Assembly: GCF_023074185.1 (NCBI RefSeq)
Contig: NZ_JADPKY010000100.1
Location: 1 to 55,177 of the forward strand
Length of the DNA: 55,177 bases
Reading direction: 5' to 3'
Source of the DNA: Bradyrhizobium sp. 132
GTDB taxonomy: Bacteria > Pseudomonadota > Alphaproteobacteria > Rhizobiales > Xanthobacteraceae
Each line of letters begins with the position of its first letter. Positions within the stretch are counted from its first letter, which is position 1. Below are positions 55,013 through 55,177 of the stretch, one piece after another. The notes under the pieces were generated by a model. The model was not told where the DNA came from. It did not search any database and saw only the letters and a program-made list of their open reading frames with translations. The position numbers and the translations under genes are program-made.

Positions 55013-55177
55013 GGGTCTGTTGGGATTCAGGATTCTCATCGGGGCTTGGTTGTGATTCAAGCTTGGGATGGACCGATACGTTTTGACTGACGCCCAATGG
55101 GCGAAGATGGAGCCGCATTGTCTTGGCAAGCCGGGAGATCCGGGCCGCAGCGGCAAGGACAACCGACTGTTTGTCGA
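55013..55177 (+). mobile_element. IS5-family element, left end and transposase start (cut by window edge)
   Basis: The element begins near 55013 with GGGTCTGTTGGGATTC, an IS5-like terminal sequence. The ATG at 55068 starts MDRYVLTDAQWAKMEPHCLG, then KPGDPGRSGKDNRLFV, the N-terminus of IS5-group transposases. Only about 36 codons are inside the window. Confidence 0.85.

Noticed and set aside
1..55177. CRISPR arrays, complete rRNA or tRNA genes, replication origins
   Set aside because: No regularly spaced repeats, no rRNA signatures and no full cloverleaf were seen; only the 3' relic at 17979-18006 resembles a tRNA.

Overview
The window looks like part of a symbiosis island of a soybean/legume-type Bradyrhizobium (or a close relative). 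The evidence is a complete nifDKENX block, an iscA-nfu-nifS-nifT group and a nifB-fdxN-nifZ group. These have rhizobial gene order and NifA/sigma-54 promoters (TGT-N10-ACA upstream sites plus TGGCAC-N5-TTGC elements). A rhizobial gibberellin (GA) operon is also present, along with many decayed insertion sequences, recombinases and group II intron pieces. No sequence search was run; every family call was made by reading the translations.

Layout. 1-3.7 kb: truncated IS3-type orfA, a large double-barrel outer membrane protein, and relics of a serine recombinase and an IS481-like element. 3.7-10.2 kb: an IclR regulator, divergent from an ABC importer (ATPase, permease, binding protein) followed by a family III CoA-transferase, a citrate synthase-like (citryl-CoA lyase) protein and a broken SMP-30 lactonase. 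10.8-13.1 kb: GNAT acetyltransferase and a REC-like/EAL protein. 13.6-17.2 kb: a NifA-type promoter driving a small ferredoxin, a sufB relic, then a cobalamin riboswitch and metE. 17.9-19.0 kb: terminator, tRNA 3'-end relic, integrase pseudogene and the 3' end of a group II intron. 19.1-24.1 kb: di-heme cytochrome c peroxidase, a secreted unknown protein and IS debris. 24.1-32.3 kb: nifDKENX, two small NifX-associated genes and fdxB. 32.5-42.2 kb: Na+/H+ antiporter relic, then a very GC-rich gibberellin operon (CYP114, ferredoxin, SDR, CYP117, GGPS, CPS, KS, IDI2). 42.3-43.7 kb: IS701-like, group II intron and ISKra4-like relics. 44.3-54.3 kb: a NifA-controlled unknown gene divergent from iscA-nfu-nifS-nifT, a prolyl oligopeptidase, nifB-fdxN, two nifZ-type genes and a broken small gene. 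55.0 kb to the end: start of an IS5-family element.

How the genes work together. NifD/NifK form the MoFe protein. NifS with the IscA/Nfu proteins supplies sulfur and Fe-S clusters, NifB builds the cofactor core, NifE/N/X and the DUF269 protein mature and carry it, and FdxB, FdxN and the other small ferredoxins supply electrons. The GA operon sits between fdxB and iscA/nifS and would feed IPP/DMAPP through GGPP, CPP and ent-kaurene to oxidised gibberellin precursors.

The most notable points are in that operon. CYP112 and CYP115 are absent, the SDR gene carries about five indels, and the kaurene synthase frame runs without a stop into the IDI2 gene. It therefore looks like a decaying or short-circuited GA operon placed inside the nif cluster. 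A second notable point is a single NifA site lying between two divergent sigma-54 promoters, which ties an unrecognised 196-residue protein to nitrogen fixation.
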